From Amycolatopsis vastitatis (GTDB lineage: Bacteria > Actinomycetota > Actinomycetes > Mycobacteriales > Pseudonocardiaceae), in NCBI RefSeq assembly GCF_002234595.1, contig NZ_NMUL01000023.1:62001-126000 (forward strand): a DNA stretch of 64,000 nt. The letters run 5' to 3'. Below, in pieces: positions 15,481 through 25,376 of the stretch; position 1 is the first letter of the stretch, and every line of letters begins with the position of its first letter. The position numbers and the translations under genes were made by a program. Below the pieces are notes generated by a model. That model was not told where the DNA came from. It saw nothing but the letters and a program-made list of their open reading frames with translations, and searched no databases.

Positions 15481-16302
15481 CTAGTGATGAGCGCCGAGCC
15501 GGGTGAACGCCGCCCCGCGCAGGGCGACGACCACCGTGGTCAGCGCGAAGATCCCCGCCCACACCGGCAACGCGCCGGTGCTGAGCGCAAACGTGAGGCC
15601 CGTGTGGGCGAAGCTCGGCAGCACGACGATCGCCGCCCACACCGCGATCAGCGCGTACGCCGCCCTGCTGACCCCGATCACCCCGCCCAGTGCCAGCGTG
15701 CCGGTGGTGAACGCCAGGCTCGGCAGCAGCCACAGCGCCGGCCCGGTGCCGGTGAACCACCCCGCGACCCCGAGCACCGGCAAGATGGCCGCGAGCACCG
15801 CCACCGTCCGCCGGACGATCAGGTAGAGCCCGGCCCGCGGTGTCGCGGTGACGACCTCGTAGGCCGGGTCGAGCCCCCGCGCCCACGACGCGGCGACCCC
15901 GAGCACCGGCAGCACCGGGGCGAAGAGCTGCACCGCCGTCACGTCGAGCACCGCCCGCCAGACCTGGTCGAGCAGCACCGCGGCCAGGGTGACCGCCACG
16001 ATCATCGCCAGCCACGGCGCCATCGCCGGGGTGATCCAGGTGTCGAGCCACCGCCGCCGGTACCGCCGCCGAGACCGCGACTGCGGCTGGGGCCTGTGAA
16101 ACGGGACGCCCGACAGTTCGATCTCGCCCGCGAGCCGGGACCAGACGACGTCCACCACCGGCTGGACCGGCGCCACCGCGGCGAGCCGCGCCCGGCACTC
16201 CGCACAGGTCTCGAGGTGTGCTTCGAGACCCCACAGCTGGTCTCCCGGGAGGTCGTCACCCGCCACGTACGCGGCGATGAGCCCGTCCGGCGCATGGTTC
16301 AT
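15481..16302 (-). CDS. Membrane anti-sigma factor with zinc-finger domain
   Basis: 273 residues. The N-terminal cytosolic zf-HC2 anti-sigma domain contains HLETCAECR, with His, Cys and Cys as expected for zinc coordination. About six transmembrane segments follow (from residue 100), far more than the usual single span. ATG at 16302 overlaps the sigma-factor stop by 4 bp (ATGA). It should hold the ECF sigma at the membrane and may also act as a membrane component of the downstream ABC system. Confidence 0.85.
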   Translation of the reverse strand: MNHAPDGLIAAYVAGDDLPGDQLWGLEAHLETCAECRARLAAVAPVQPVVDVVWSRLAGEIELSGVPFHRPQPQSRSRRRYRRRWLDTWITPAMAPWLAMIVAVTLAAVLLDQVWRAVLDVTAVQLFAPVLPVLGVAASWARGLDPAYEVVTATPRAGLYLIVRRTVAVLAAILPVLGVAGWFTGTGPALWLLPSLAFTTGTLALGGVIGVSRAAYALIAVWAAIVVLPSFAHTGLTFALSTGALPVWAGIFALTTVVVALRGAAFTRLGAHH

Positions 16303-16856
16303 GACAGTGCCTCCCGCATCGCGATCCGCGCCCGCCGGGCGCGGGTCTTGACGGTTCCTTCCGGCAGCCCCAGCAGGACGGCGGTCTCCCGGACGGTCAG
16401 CCCGTCGAGCACCATCGCCTGCAGCACCTGCCGCAGCTCCGGCGCGAGGTCGCGCAGCGCGTCGCCGACGTCGTCGCCCATCGTCACCGCCAGCGCCTCG
16501 TCTTCGGCCGCGGCCACCGGCACGACGTCGAGGGCTACCTCCGGCGGCGGCTGCGCGTGGTGCGCCCGGCGGCGGAACGCGTCGACCAGCCGGCGCGCGG
16601 CGATCGTCCACATCCAGCCGACCGCGCTCCCGCCGGCCGAAGCACCCGCGAACGAGCCGGCCGCGCGCCAGACGGCCAGGAACGTCTCCTGCATGACCTC
16701 GGCGACGATCTGCTCGTCCGCGCACCGGCGGCGCAGGCGCACGACGAGCCAGGGCGACGTGCGGCGGTAGAGCTCCTCGAACGCCGCGCGGTCGCCCTTG
16801 GCCGTGCGCCGGACGAGGTGCTCCTCGTCGGCGTCCTCCAGTGGCTTCTGTCTCAC
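16299..16856 (-). CDS. ECF RNA polymerase sigma factor
   Basis: 185 residues. Sigma-70 region 2 spans about 15-85 (AFEELYRRTSPW, and MQETFLAVWRA for region 2.2-2.3) and region 4 spans 125-180 (LTVRETAVLLGLPEGTVKTR). The GTG at 16856 is chosen because the TTG nine bases earlier lies before the predicted transcription start of the ECF-type promoter at 16866-16890, so the message would be leaderless. First gene of the sigma/anti-sigma/ABC operon; autoregulation is likely. Confidence 0.9.
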   Translation of the reverse strand: MRQKPLEDADEEHLVRRTAKGDRAAFEELYRRTSPWLVVRLRRRCADEQIVAEVMQETFLAVWRAAGSFAGASAGGSAVGWMWTIAARRLVDAFRRRAHHAQPPPEVALDVVPVAAAEDEALAVTMGDDVGDALRDLAPELRQVLQAMVLDGLTVRETAVLLGLPEGTVKTRARRARIAMREALS

Positions 16857-16865
16857 ACCAGGCAA

Positions 16866-16890
16866 GACGCCGGATGTCCGGAAACGGTTC
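16866..16890 (-). promoter_or_regulatory. ECF-type promoter of the sigma operon
   Basis: On the minus strand GAACC (-35) and CGTC (-10) are separated by 16 bases, matching the common ECF recognition pattern (GAAC...CGTC). Initiation about seven bases later falls on the GTG start at 16856. Confidence 0.6.
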
Positions 16891-16916
16891 TCACCCGATT
16901 GTGTGCTGCGTCACAC

Positions 16917-17839
<923 letters not shown>

Positions 17840-17843
<4 letters not shown>

Positions 17844-18892
17844 TGCTGAGTACGACCGGAACCACCCGGGGGCACCACGGTGCCCTGGGAAGCGTCCGCG
17901 CTCGGCGCGACGTTCATGGCCACGGCGTCCCACACGCCGTACCGCTTGTTGATGCGCACACCCAGCTGGTCGAACAGCGGCTGCAGCTGCCGCATGCCGA
18001 TCGCGGTCTTCGTGGACGCGTCGAGCTCCGGCGCCTTCTCCGTGGCGACGGGCTTGTCGTCCGTGCGCTGCCGGATCACCGCGACGAGCCAGGCGTTGCC
18101 TTCGCCTGGGTACGGCATGACCACGACGGAGCCGGTCGGTGACCCGAAGAGCGGAGTGGTGGCGAGCGTGCCCGCCTGCGCCGCCGGCACCACGTTGCCG
18201 CCACCGGCGAACCCCGGAACCGATTCGGGGTTGCCGGACTGCTGCCGCAACGCCGTCAAGTACTGGACGTCGGAGCCGATCCGCTGGTTCGCGGCCGCCG
18301 GGTTGGCGGCGAACTGCCGGGCGAGGTCGAAGGCCGCCTTCTTCGCTTCCGTGCCCTGGGGCTGGGCGCCGGTGCTGGGGTCCGCCACCAGACCGATCGA
18401 CGTGTAGTCGAAGCCCACCGACAGGTTCGGGAGGACCTTGTCGGCCAGCGACTGGGCCAGGAAGGTGTCGGTCAGTTCCTCGCGGTGGTCGCGCGTGCGG
18501 GCGACCACCAGGTTGACCGCCTGGGTCTCGTTGCCCGAGTCCGCGGGGACCGGGCCGTTGAGGGGGTCGTTCGCCAGCTGGGTGTCGATCTGCGCGTAGT
18601 TGGGGGTGACGCCCTGCTTTTCCGCGGCCTTGGCGAGCAGCTCGTGCAGGACGAGCTGGCCGACGACGGCCCGGCCGAGCACGTCGAGCTTGTGCTCACT
18701 GGCGAGCTTCTGCGCATACGGCTGCTCGCGGACGGCCTTGTCGATCAAATTCTGCACCTGGTCGACGGAAATCGAGCGGTCGCCGATGATCGCGGCGGCG
18801 CCGACCTGGCTGGGACCTGAGCCGCACCCGGCGAGCAGAAGTGCACCGGCAACGACGGCGACCAGCGCGCGAGGGCGCCCCATGATCCGCAT
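17840..18892 (-). CDS. SurA-N-like secreted lipoprotein
   Basis: 350 residues. A lipoprotein signal with lipobox LLAGC (cysteine at about residue 26) precedes a SurA/PrsA-like N-terminal chaperone domain (ISVDQVQNLIDKAVREQ, ...QLVLHELLAKAAEKQGV). No PPIase parvulin core is clear, so a chaperone or holdase role outside the membrane is more likely than isomerase activity. It is translationally coupled to mazG. The ATG at 18892 is preferred; 18883 is possible. Confidence 0.8.
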
Positions 18893-18968
18893 CACAGGCC
18901 ATACCCTCTCACACCATCGCACCCGAAACGCAACACCCATGGGGTGACGGCGGCGGTAATGTCGATTT

Positions 18969-19376
18969 ATGGACCACTGGCTGACCATCGAAGTGTTCGA
19001 CGGCGAGTCCACGGCTTCCCTGTGGCGGCTCGCCCGCGGTGACGCGCTCACCGAAGCGGCCCTGACGAACGGCGCCGAGCAGTGGGTGTGGCACGAACAC
19101 CGCTGGGGCGTGGTGCTGGAGATCGAGTTCGCGACCGAGGAACGGCGGGACGCGTTCCGGACGCTGCCGGTCGTGACGGCGGCGCTCGACGCGGTCCCGG
19201 ACCCGGCGCGCGGCCTGCTCGTCTACCCGGGACGCGGCGGGGGCGCGGGGTCGCGGATGCCACGCAGGCCGCGTCCGCTGCCCATGGCGGGGGCGGGCGC
19301 GGTGCCGGTGCCCGAGGAGAAGGTGCGGATCGGGCTGGCGGAGGCCTTGCCGCCGATGTTCAGCGAAGTCGGCTGA
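18969..19376 (+). CDS. Conserved actinobacterial hypothetical protein
   Basis: 135 residues, soluble. Residues 1-80 are a compact alpha/beta region (MDHWLTIEVFDGESTASLWR, later WVWHEHRWGVVLEIEF) and the tail has a Gly/Arg/Pro-rich linker. No catalytic motif is visible. TAATGT six bases before the ATG could be a -10 box, making the start leaderless. Divergent from the SurA-like gene. Function unknown. Confidence 0.75.
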   Translation: MDHWLTIEVFDGESTASLWRLARGDALTEAALTNGAEQWVWHEHRWGVVLEIEFATEERRDAFRTLPVVTAALDAVPDPARGLLVYPGRGGGAGSRMPRRPRPLPMAGAGAVPVPEEKVRIGLAEALPPMFSEVG

Positions 19377-19398
19377 GGAGTTCCCGCCACGCTGGGGT

Positions 19399-19449
19399 GA
19401 AGGCGGTGAGGTTGCCGCCTTCGCGATCTTTGGTGTCCTGAATCAGGAC
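19399..19449 (+). terminator. Paired hairpins between convergent genes
   Basis: GAAGGCGG (19399-19406) pairs with CCGCCTTC (19415-19422), followed by GCGATCTTT. Then GTCCTGAATCAGGAC (19435-19449) is a perfect palindrome. They lie between the 18969 gene and mfd, whose stops face each other, and could end both transcripts. Confidence 0.5.
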
Positions 19450-19532
19450 TTCGGAGCCGATAAAGCCACCAGGACCACGAACCCGGCATCACAACGGAAA
19501 GTCCCCCGATGTGGTGCCGCGTCCACCGCCCC

Positions 19533-22500
19533 TTACACCGTCGCCGGCTTCTTCGTCAGCTGCACCAGCAGCTTCGTGCACCAGTCCAGCAGCTCTTGGT
19601 CCCGCAGCGTCGGCGCGCCGATCCGGCCGCCGGCCGGACCTTCCGTCGGCTTCGGCACCGACACCGTGTTCGTCACCGCCTTGTACACCGCCTTCGGGTA
19701 CAACCGCTTCAACCGCACCATCTGCGAGTCCTGCAGCGGCAGCGGCGCGAACCGGATCGTGTTGCCCTGGACCGCCACCTCCGTCACGCCCGCTTCCCGG
19801 CACGTGTGCCGGAACTTCGCCACCGCCAGCAGCCGGTTGACCGGCGACGGCGGCTGGCCGTACCGGTCGATCAGCTCTTCGCGCACCGCGTCGAGGCCCT
19901 CGGTGTCCGGTGCCGCCGCGATCTTGCGGTACGCCTCCAGCCGCAACCGCTCGCCCGGGACGTAGTCGTGCGGGATGTGGGCGTCGATCGGGAGGTCGAC
20001 GCGGACGTCGGCCATCTCTTCGTCCTCCGCCGGCTCCGCGCCGGCGTGCCGCCTGAACGCGTCGACCGCTTCGCCGACCAGCCGCACGTACAGGTCGAAC
20101 CCGACGCCCGCGATGTGCCCGGACTGCTCCGCGCCCAGGATGTTGCCCGCGCCGCGGATTTCCAGGTCCTTCATCGCGACCGCCATGCCCGCGCCCAGCT
20201 CGGTGTTCTGGGCGATCGTCGCCAGCCGGTCGTGGGCGGTCTCCGTCAGCGGCGCCTCCGGCGGGTACAGGAAGTACGCGTACCCGCGCTCGCGCCCACG
20301 CCCGACGCGGCCGCGCAGCTGGTGCAGCTGGGCGAGGCCCAGCAGGTCGCCGCGCTCGACGAGCAGCGTGTTGGCGTTCGAAATGTCGAGCCCGGTCTCG
20401 ACGATCGTGGTGCACACCAGGACGTCGTACTCGTTCTCCCAGAAGCCCTGGATGATCTTCTCGAGCTTGTCCTCGTTCATCTGGCCGTGCGCGGTGACGA
20501 CGCGCGCCTCCGGCACCAGCTCCCGGATGTGCCGCGCGGCCTTCTCGATCGAGGAGACGCGGTTGTGGACGTAGAAGACCTGGCCGTCACGCAGCAGTTC
20601 ACGCCGGATGGCCGCGCCGACCTGCTTGTCGTCGTACGCGCCGACGTAGGTCAGGATCGGGTGCCGGTCCTCGGGCGGGGTGAGGATCGTGGACATCTCG
20701 CGGATGCCGGCCAGCGACATCTCCAGGGTGCGCGGGATCGGCGTCGCCGACATGGTGAGCACGTCGACGTGCGTGCGCAGCGCCTTGATGTGCTCCTTGT
20801 GCTCGACGCCGAAGCGCTGCTCCTCGTCGACGATCACGAGACCGAGGTCCTTGTAGCGGATGCCGGTCTGCAGCAACCGGTGCGTGCCGATCACGATGTC
20901 GACCTCGCCGCCGGCGAGCTGCTCCAGGATGATGTCCGACTCGGTCTTGTTCGTGAACCGGGACAGGCCCTTGATCGTCACCGGGAACGAGCGCATCCGC
21001 TCGTGGAAGGTGTTCAGGTGCTGCTGGGCGAGCAGCGTCGTCGGGACGAGGACCGCGACCTGCTTGCCGTCCTGCACCGCCTTGAACGCGGCGCGGACGG
21101 CGATCTCCGTCTTGCCGTAGCCGACGTCGCCGCAGATGACGCGGTCCATCGGGACGCCGCGTTCCATGTCGGCCTTGACCTCGTCGATGGCGGCGAGCTG
21201 GTCGTTCGTCTCGGTGAACGGGAAGGCGTCCTCCAGCTCGCCCTGCCACGGCGTGTCCTGGCCGAACGCGTGGCCGGGGGCAGCCTGCCGCGCGGCGTAC
21301 AGCTGCACCAGCTCCGCGGCGATCTCCTTGACCGCCTTCTTGGCCCTGGCCTTGGTGTTCTTCCAGTCGGAGCCGCCGAGCTTGTTCAGCGTCGGCAGCT
21401 CGCCGCCGACGTACTTCGACACCTCGTCGAGCTGGTCGGTCGGCACGAACAGCCGGTCGCCCGGGTGCCCGCGCTTGGACGAGCCGTACTCCAGCAGCAG
21501 GTACTCGCGGGTGGCGCCGGCGACCGTCCGCTGGACCATCTCGACGAACCGGCCGATGCCGTGCTGCTCGTGCACGACGTAGTCGCCGGCCTTCAACGCC
21601 AGCGGGTCGACGGCGTTGCGCCGCCGGGACGGCATCTTGGTGGCGAGGTCCTTTGTGGACGTTCCGGCGCCGGAGCCGCGGCCGGTCAGATCCGCCTCGG
21701 TGAGCACGACGAGGGCGCGCTCCGGCGAGATGAAGCCGTCGGTCAGGCCGCCGCAGGTGACCGTGACGACGCCCGGCGCCGGCGCGCTCTTCAGGCCGTC
21801 ACCCGCCAGGGCGGCCGGGACGTCGGCGGCCGAGAACTGCTCGACCGCGCGGGCCGCGGTGCCGTGCCCGGCGACGACGAGCACCGCCGTGCCGCCCGCC
21901 GCGGTGTGCGCGCGCAGGTCCGTCATCGCGCGCTCGAGCTCGCCGCGGTAGGCGGGCGCGGCCTCGACCGAGACGCGGTAGACGTCGGGGTCTTCGCTGG
22001 TCAGCTGGGTGAGGGTCCACCAGGCGCGCTTGGTGTCCTGGGCGTGGGAGGCGATCTCGTCGAGCCTGCGGTAGGCGGACGCGCCGAGGTCGATCGGCGC
22101 CTGGCCGCCCGCCGCGGCCGTCGTCCAGGACGCTTCGAGGAACTCCTGGCCGGTGCGGACGAGGTCGGCGGCGCGGGCGCGGATCTTCTCCGGGTCGGTG
22201 AGCAGGACGTGCGTGCCCACCGGCATCGCGTCGGTGAGCAGCTCCAGCTCGCCTTCGCAGAGGACCGGGATGAGGGCCTCCATGCCCTCGACCGGGATGC
22301 CGTCGGCGAGCTTGGTGAGCATCTCGGCCAGGTGCGCGTCGGCTTCGTACGTTCTCGCCAGCTCCGCGGCCTTTTCCTTGACCGGCGGGGTGAGCAGCAG
22401 CTCGCGGCACGGCGGCGCGGTGACCCGCGGGATCTCACCGGGCAGCGACCGCTGGTCGGAGACGGCGAACGCGCGGATCTCGCTGACCTCGTCGCCCCAG

Positions 22501-23102
22501 AACTCCACCCGGACGGGGTGCTGCGCGGTCGGCCCGAACAGGTCGAGGATGCCGCCGCGGACGGCGAACTCGCCGCGCTTCTCGACCATGTCGACCCGGG
22601 TGTACGCCAGCTCGACGAGCCGTTCGAGGAGGCCTTCGAAACTTTGTTCTTCGCCGACCACGAGGTCGACCGGGGCGAGGGACCCCAGCCCGGGCGCCAT
22701 GGGCTGGATCAGGCTGCGGACGGTCGCGACGACCACGCGCAGGTCGTCGTCGCCCGTCTTCAGCCGGTGCAGGACCTCGAGCCGGCGGCCGACGGTGTCC
22801 GCGCGGGGGGAGAGCCGTTCGTGCGGGAGGGTCTCCCAGCTCGGGAAGTCGGCGACTCTGTGCTTGCCCAGGAGCGCGCCGAGGGACGCGGTCAGCTCGT
22901 CGGCCTCCCGGCCGGTGGCGGTGACGGCGAGGACGGGCTTGGCGGCACCGGCGTCGGCGGCGACGGCGGCCGCGACGAGCTGCCGGGCAGCGATCGGGCC
23001 CTGCAGTTCGAGCAGCGGCGCGCCGGCGCGCTCGACCACGCCGCGCAGCGCCGGGTCGGGAAGGATGGCGGTGAGGAGTCCGGACAGTGGAGCGTCGGTC
23101 AC
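19533..23102 (-). CDS. mfd: Transcription-repair coupling factor Mfd
   Basis: 1189 residues, the normal Mfd length. UvrB-homology modules are at the N-terminus, the RNA polymerase interaction domain near 480-560 (DYVVHEQHGIGRF, YLLLEYGSSKRG), a SF2 translocase with ICGDVGYGKTE, the motif II DEEQRFG and RVGRGRERGYAYFLY, and a C-terminal TRCF domain. It removes RNA polymerase stalled at lesions and recruits UvrA. The GTG at 23102 gives VTDAPLSGLL, the typical actinobacterial start. The oxidoreductase at 23141 is upstream in the same direction. Confidence 0.97.
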   Translation of the reverse strand: MTDAPLSGLLTAILPDPALRGVVERAGAPLLELQGPIAARQLVAAAVAADAGAAKPVLAVTATGREADELTASLGALLGKHRVADFPSWETLPHERLSPRADTVGRRLEVLHRLKTGDDDLRVVVATVRSLIQPMAPGLGSLAPVDLVVGEEQSFEGLLERLVELAYTRVDMVEKRGEFAVRGGILDLFGPTAQHPVRVEFWGDEVSEIRAFAVSDQRSLPGEIPRVTAPPCRELLLTPPVKEKAAELARTYEADAHLAEMLTKLADGIPVEGMEALIPVLCEGELELLTDAMPVGTHVLLTDPEKIRARAADLVRTGQEFLEASWTTAAAGGQAPIDLGASAYRRLDEIASHAQDTKRAWWTLTQLTSEDPDVYRVSVEAAPAYRGELERAMTDLRAHTAAGGTAVLVVAGHGTAARAVEQFSAADVPAALAGDGLKSAPAPGVVTVTCGGLTDGFISPERALVVLTEADLTGRGSGAGTSTKDLATKMPSRRRNAVDPLALKAGDYVVHEQHGIGRFVEMVQRTVAGATREYLLLEYGSSKRGHPGDRLFVPTDQLDEVSKYVGGELPTLNKLGGSDWKNTKARAKKAVKEIAAELVQLYAARQAAPGHAFGQDTPWQGELEDAFPFTETNDQLAAIDEVKADMERGVPMDRVICGDVGYGKTEIAVRAAFKAVQDGKQVAVLVPTTLLAQQHLNTFHERMRSFPVTIKGLSRFTNKTESDIILEQLAGGEVDIVIGTHRLLQTGIRYKDLGLVIVDEEQRFGVEHKEHIKALRTHVDVLTMSATPIPRTLEMSLAGIREMSTILTPPEDRHPILTYVGAYDDKQVGAAIRRELLRDGQVFYVHNRVSSIEKAARHIRELVPEARVVTAHGQMNEDKLEKIIQGFWENEYDVLVCTTIVETGLDISNANTLLVERGDLLGLAQLHQLRGRVGRGRERGYAYFLYPPEAPLTETAHDRLATIAQNTELGAGMAVAMKDLEIRGAGNILGAEQSGHIAGVGFDLYVRLVGEAVDAFRRHAGAEPAEDEEMADVRVDLPIDAHIPHDYVPGERLRLEAYRKIAAAPDTEGLDAVREELIDRYGQPPSPVNRLLAVAKFRHTCREAGVTEVAVQGNTIRFAPLPLQDSQMVRLKRLYPKAVYKAVTNTVSVPKPTEGPAGGRIGAPTLRDQELLDWCTKLLVQLTKKPATV

Positions 23103-23140
23103 GGCCCCCAGCCTACGTGCCACCCCCGACAGGTTTCCGA

Positions 23141-24064
23141 TCACGGCTGGTCGCGCAACAGCTTCACCACCTCCGCGACGCGGGGCAGCTGCTCGTCGAA
23201 CACCTTCGGCTCGGTGCTCGCGACGCGCAGCAGGAAGTGCTCCACCCCTTCGTACTTCCGCAGCCGGGCCGCCACTTCCGGCGCCGACCCCGTCACCTGC
23301 ATCTGGATTCCCTGCACGAAGTCCGCCGGCATCCCGTAGTTCCGCAGGCAGTACTCCTCCAGCAACGCGCGCCCGCGGTCCGCGTCGTCCTCCACCACGA
23401 CCGTCGCGAACAATGCGGGCGTGACCGGGCGCGAAGAAAGAGCGCGGATCTGCGCCAAGCCCGACGCGTAGTCCGCCGGGTCCGGCGGGTACGGCAGCCA
23501 GCCGTCGTACAGGCGTCCGATTCGCGAAAGCGCCCCCGGTGTGTACGCCGCCAGCCACACCGGCGGACCGCCCGGCCGCGCCGGCGCCGGGAACGACGGC
23601 AGCGAGTCGTAGTGCAGCACCGAGCCGTGGAACGACGACTCACCGCTCCACGCCGCCCGCCACAACCCCACGATGTCGTCCAGGCGAGCCCGCCGACGGG
23701 CCCACGGCACGCCGGCGAACGCGAACTCCGGCTCACTGCGCCCGGCGAAACCGGCGCCCACCGCCACCGTGAGGCGGCCGCCGCTGAGCAGGTCGAGGGA
23801 AAGCAGCTGGTTCGCCGAGAGAACGGGATCCCGGAGCGCCGGGAGCAGCGCCGACGTCCCCAAGGTCACCCGCGAGGTCCGGGCCGCGAAGGCCGCGAGC
23901 ATCGCGAACGGGTCCAGCGGGGCGCGCGCGAGGGTGTCGCCCACCCACACCGAGTCGAGGCCGAGTTCTTCGGCGGAGACGGCGACGTCGACCAGCTCGG
24001 GCGCGGTCCGCCCGGCGTCGAGGATGGGCTGGTAGGTCGGGATGACCAGGCCGTGGTTCGTCAT
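23141..24064 (-). CDS. LLM-class F420-dependent oxidoreductase
   Basis: 307 residues, bacterial-luciferase-like TIM barrel: N-terminal strand GLVIPTYQP, SAEELGLDSVWVGDTL, LGTSALLPALRDPV, and the SGGRLTVAVGAGF segment characteristic of F420 LLM enzymes. It probably performs a hydride transfer on an unknown small molecule. It is divergent from the XRE regulator, with a perfect 16-bp palindrome in the 74-bp gap. Confidence 0.88.
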   Translation of the reverse strand: MTNHGLVIPTYQPILDAGRTAPELVDVAVSAEELGLDSVWVGDTLARAPLDPFAMLAAFAARTSRVTLGTSALLPALRDPVLSANQLLSLDLLSGGRLTVAVGAGFAGRSEPEFAFAGVPWARRRARLDDIVGLWRAAWSGESSFHGSVLHYDSLPSFPAPARPGGPPVWLAAYTPGALSRIGRLYDGWLPYPPDPADYASGLAQIRALSSRPVTPALFATVVVEDDADRGRALLEEYCLRNYGMPADFVQGIQMQVTGSAPEVAARLRKYEGVEHFLLRVASTEPKVFDEQLPRVAEVVKLLRDQP

Positions 24065-24098
24065 GGCCGAAGCCTCACCGAAGCCGGGTATGTCCTCA

Positions 24099-24114
24099 AT
24101 TCCCCGCGGGGAAT
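24099..24114. promoter_or_regulatory. Perfect 16-bp palindrome between divergent genes
   Basis: ATTCCCCGCGGGGAAT lies midway between the LLM oxidoreductase start (24064) and the XRE regulator start (24139). It is a plausible operator for the regulator, controlling both genes. Confidence 0.55.
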
Positions 24115-24138
24115 GGCGCAGCCGAGCAGGATGGACCC

Positions 24139-24912
24139 GTGGACTTCGGAACGGCGCTCAAGGACTGGCGCACCCGGCGGCGGCTCAGCCAGCTCGACCT
24201 GGCGTTGCGCGCGGGGACGACACAGCGGCACGTCAGCTTCATGGAGAGCGGACGGTCGGTGCCCGGCCGCGGCATGGTGCTGCGCGTCGCCGAGTCGCTC
24301 GAACTGCCGCTGCGCGAGCGCAACGGCCTGCTCCACGCCGCCGGTTACGCGCCGACGTACCCCGAAACACGGCTCGGCGACCCGGCGATCCGGCCGGTGC
24401 TCGACGGGCTGCGGCGGCTGCTCGACGGCCACCGGCCCTACCCCGCGATCGTCGTCGACCGCTACGGCGTGCTCGTCGCGAAGAACGACGCGTTCGCCCT
24501 GCTCGTCGAGGGTGTCGCGCCGGAGCTCCTCGAAGAACCGGTCGACACGCTCCGGCTCGCGCTGCACCCGCGCGGGATGGCGCCGCGCGTGGCCAACCTC
24601 GACGACTGGGCGCGGCACATCCTCGAACGCCTCCGCAACGACCTGGCCCGCATCCCGGACGAACGGCTGGCCGCGCAGCTCGCCGAACTGGAGGGGTACC
24701 TGCCGCCGGCGTCGGCGCCCGGCCCGGAGCACCTGGGGTTCGCGGTGCCGGTCCGGCTGGCCACTTCCGTCGGCGAGCTGCGGTTGATCACCGCGATCAC
24801 GACGTTCGCGACGGCGGCGGACGTGACGGTGTCGGAGCTGAAGCTGGAGACGTTCCTGCCCGCGGACGCCGAAACCGCGGAACGGCTTCACAGCACCGCC
24901 GCGGTCGCGTGA
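24139..24912 (+). CDS. XRE-family regulator with MmyB-like sensor domain
   Basis: 257 residues. Residues 5-60 form the helix-turn-helix (LKDWRTRRRLSQLDLALRAG, then HVSFMESGRS). The remaining 180 residues are the MmyB-like ligand-binding domain (RYGVLVAKNDAF, VANLDDWARHIL, ITTFATAADVTVSELKLETF) often found beside oxidoreductases in actinobacteria. The start is GTG at 24139. It likely controls the divergent LLM gene. Its 3' end overlaps the convergent DedA gene by 25 bp. Confidence 0.9.
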   Translation: MDFGTALKDWRTRRRLSQLDLALRAGTTQRHVSFMESGRSVPGRGMVLRVAESLELPLRERNGLLHAAGYAPTYPETRLGDPAIRPVLDGLRRLLDGHRPYPAIVVDRYGVLVAKNDAFALLVEGVAPELLEEPVDTLRLALHPRGMAPRVANLDDWARHILERLRNDLARIPDERLAAQLAELEGYLPPASAPGPEHLGFAVPVRLATSVGELRLITAITTFATAADVTVSELKLETFLPADAETAERLHSTAAVA

Positions 24913-25376
24913 CCCACGAGCAGTTCCGCGCTCGCCCACAGCACCGCCGCCGCCACGCTGCCCGCCGCGAACCGGCGGTACGGCATCGCCGCCGAGCCCG
25001 CCACGCGCGGCACCAGCGTCCGGAAGCCGGCCAGGCAGCGGCCCGCGATCACCGCCGGGACGCCGTAGCGCGCGACCACCGTTTCCGCCCGCTCCCAGCG
25101 CTCGCGGCCGACGCGACGGGCCACGCGCGGCCCCCAGTGGCGCCCTTCGAGGTACGCGAGCTGGTCGCCGAGCACGGCCGCGGCGACCGCCACCAGCCAA
25201 GCGAGTCCGAGGTGGAGCGTGCCACGCTCGGCGAGGAACCCCATCAGCAGCAGCGTCGACAGCGTCGGGAGCACGATCCCTGGCAGCAGCGCGGTTTCCG
25301 CGGTGATCACCAGGGCGCAGACCAGGTAGACGAGCGGCGCGGGCGCGTCAAGCAGAGGCCGCAGCAGACTGTCCAC
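24888..25376 (-). CDS. DedA/SNARE-associated-type membrane protein
   Basis: 162 residues with four or five hydrophobic segments. The motif GDQLAYLEGRHWG, followed by RYGVPAVIAGRCLAGFRTLVP, matches the conserved core of DedA proteins (G[D]..GY..G and R.iPg.R). The family transports or flips lipids such as undecaprenyl phosphate and phosphatidylethanolamine. Its start overlaps the upstream methyltransferase 3' end by 29 bp, so the two are co-transcribed. Confidence 0.85.
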   Translation of the reverse strand: MDSLLRPLLDAPAPLVYLVCALVITAETALLPGIVLPTLSTLLLMGFLAERGTLHLGLAWLVAVAAAVLGDQLAYLEGRHWGPRVARRVGRERWERAETVVARYGVPAVIAGRCLAGFRTLVPRVAGSAAMPYRRFAAGSVAAAVLWASAELLVGHATAAVL

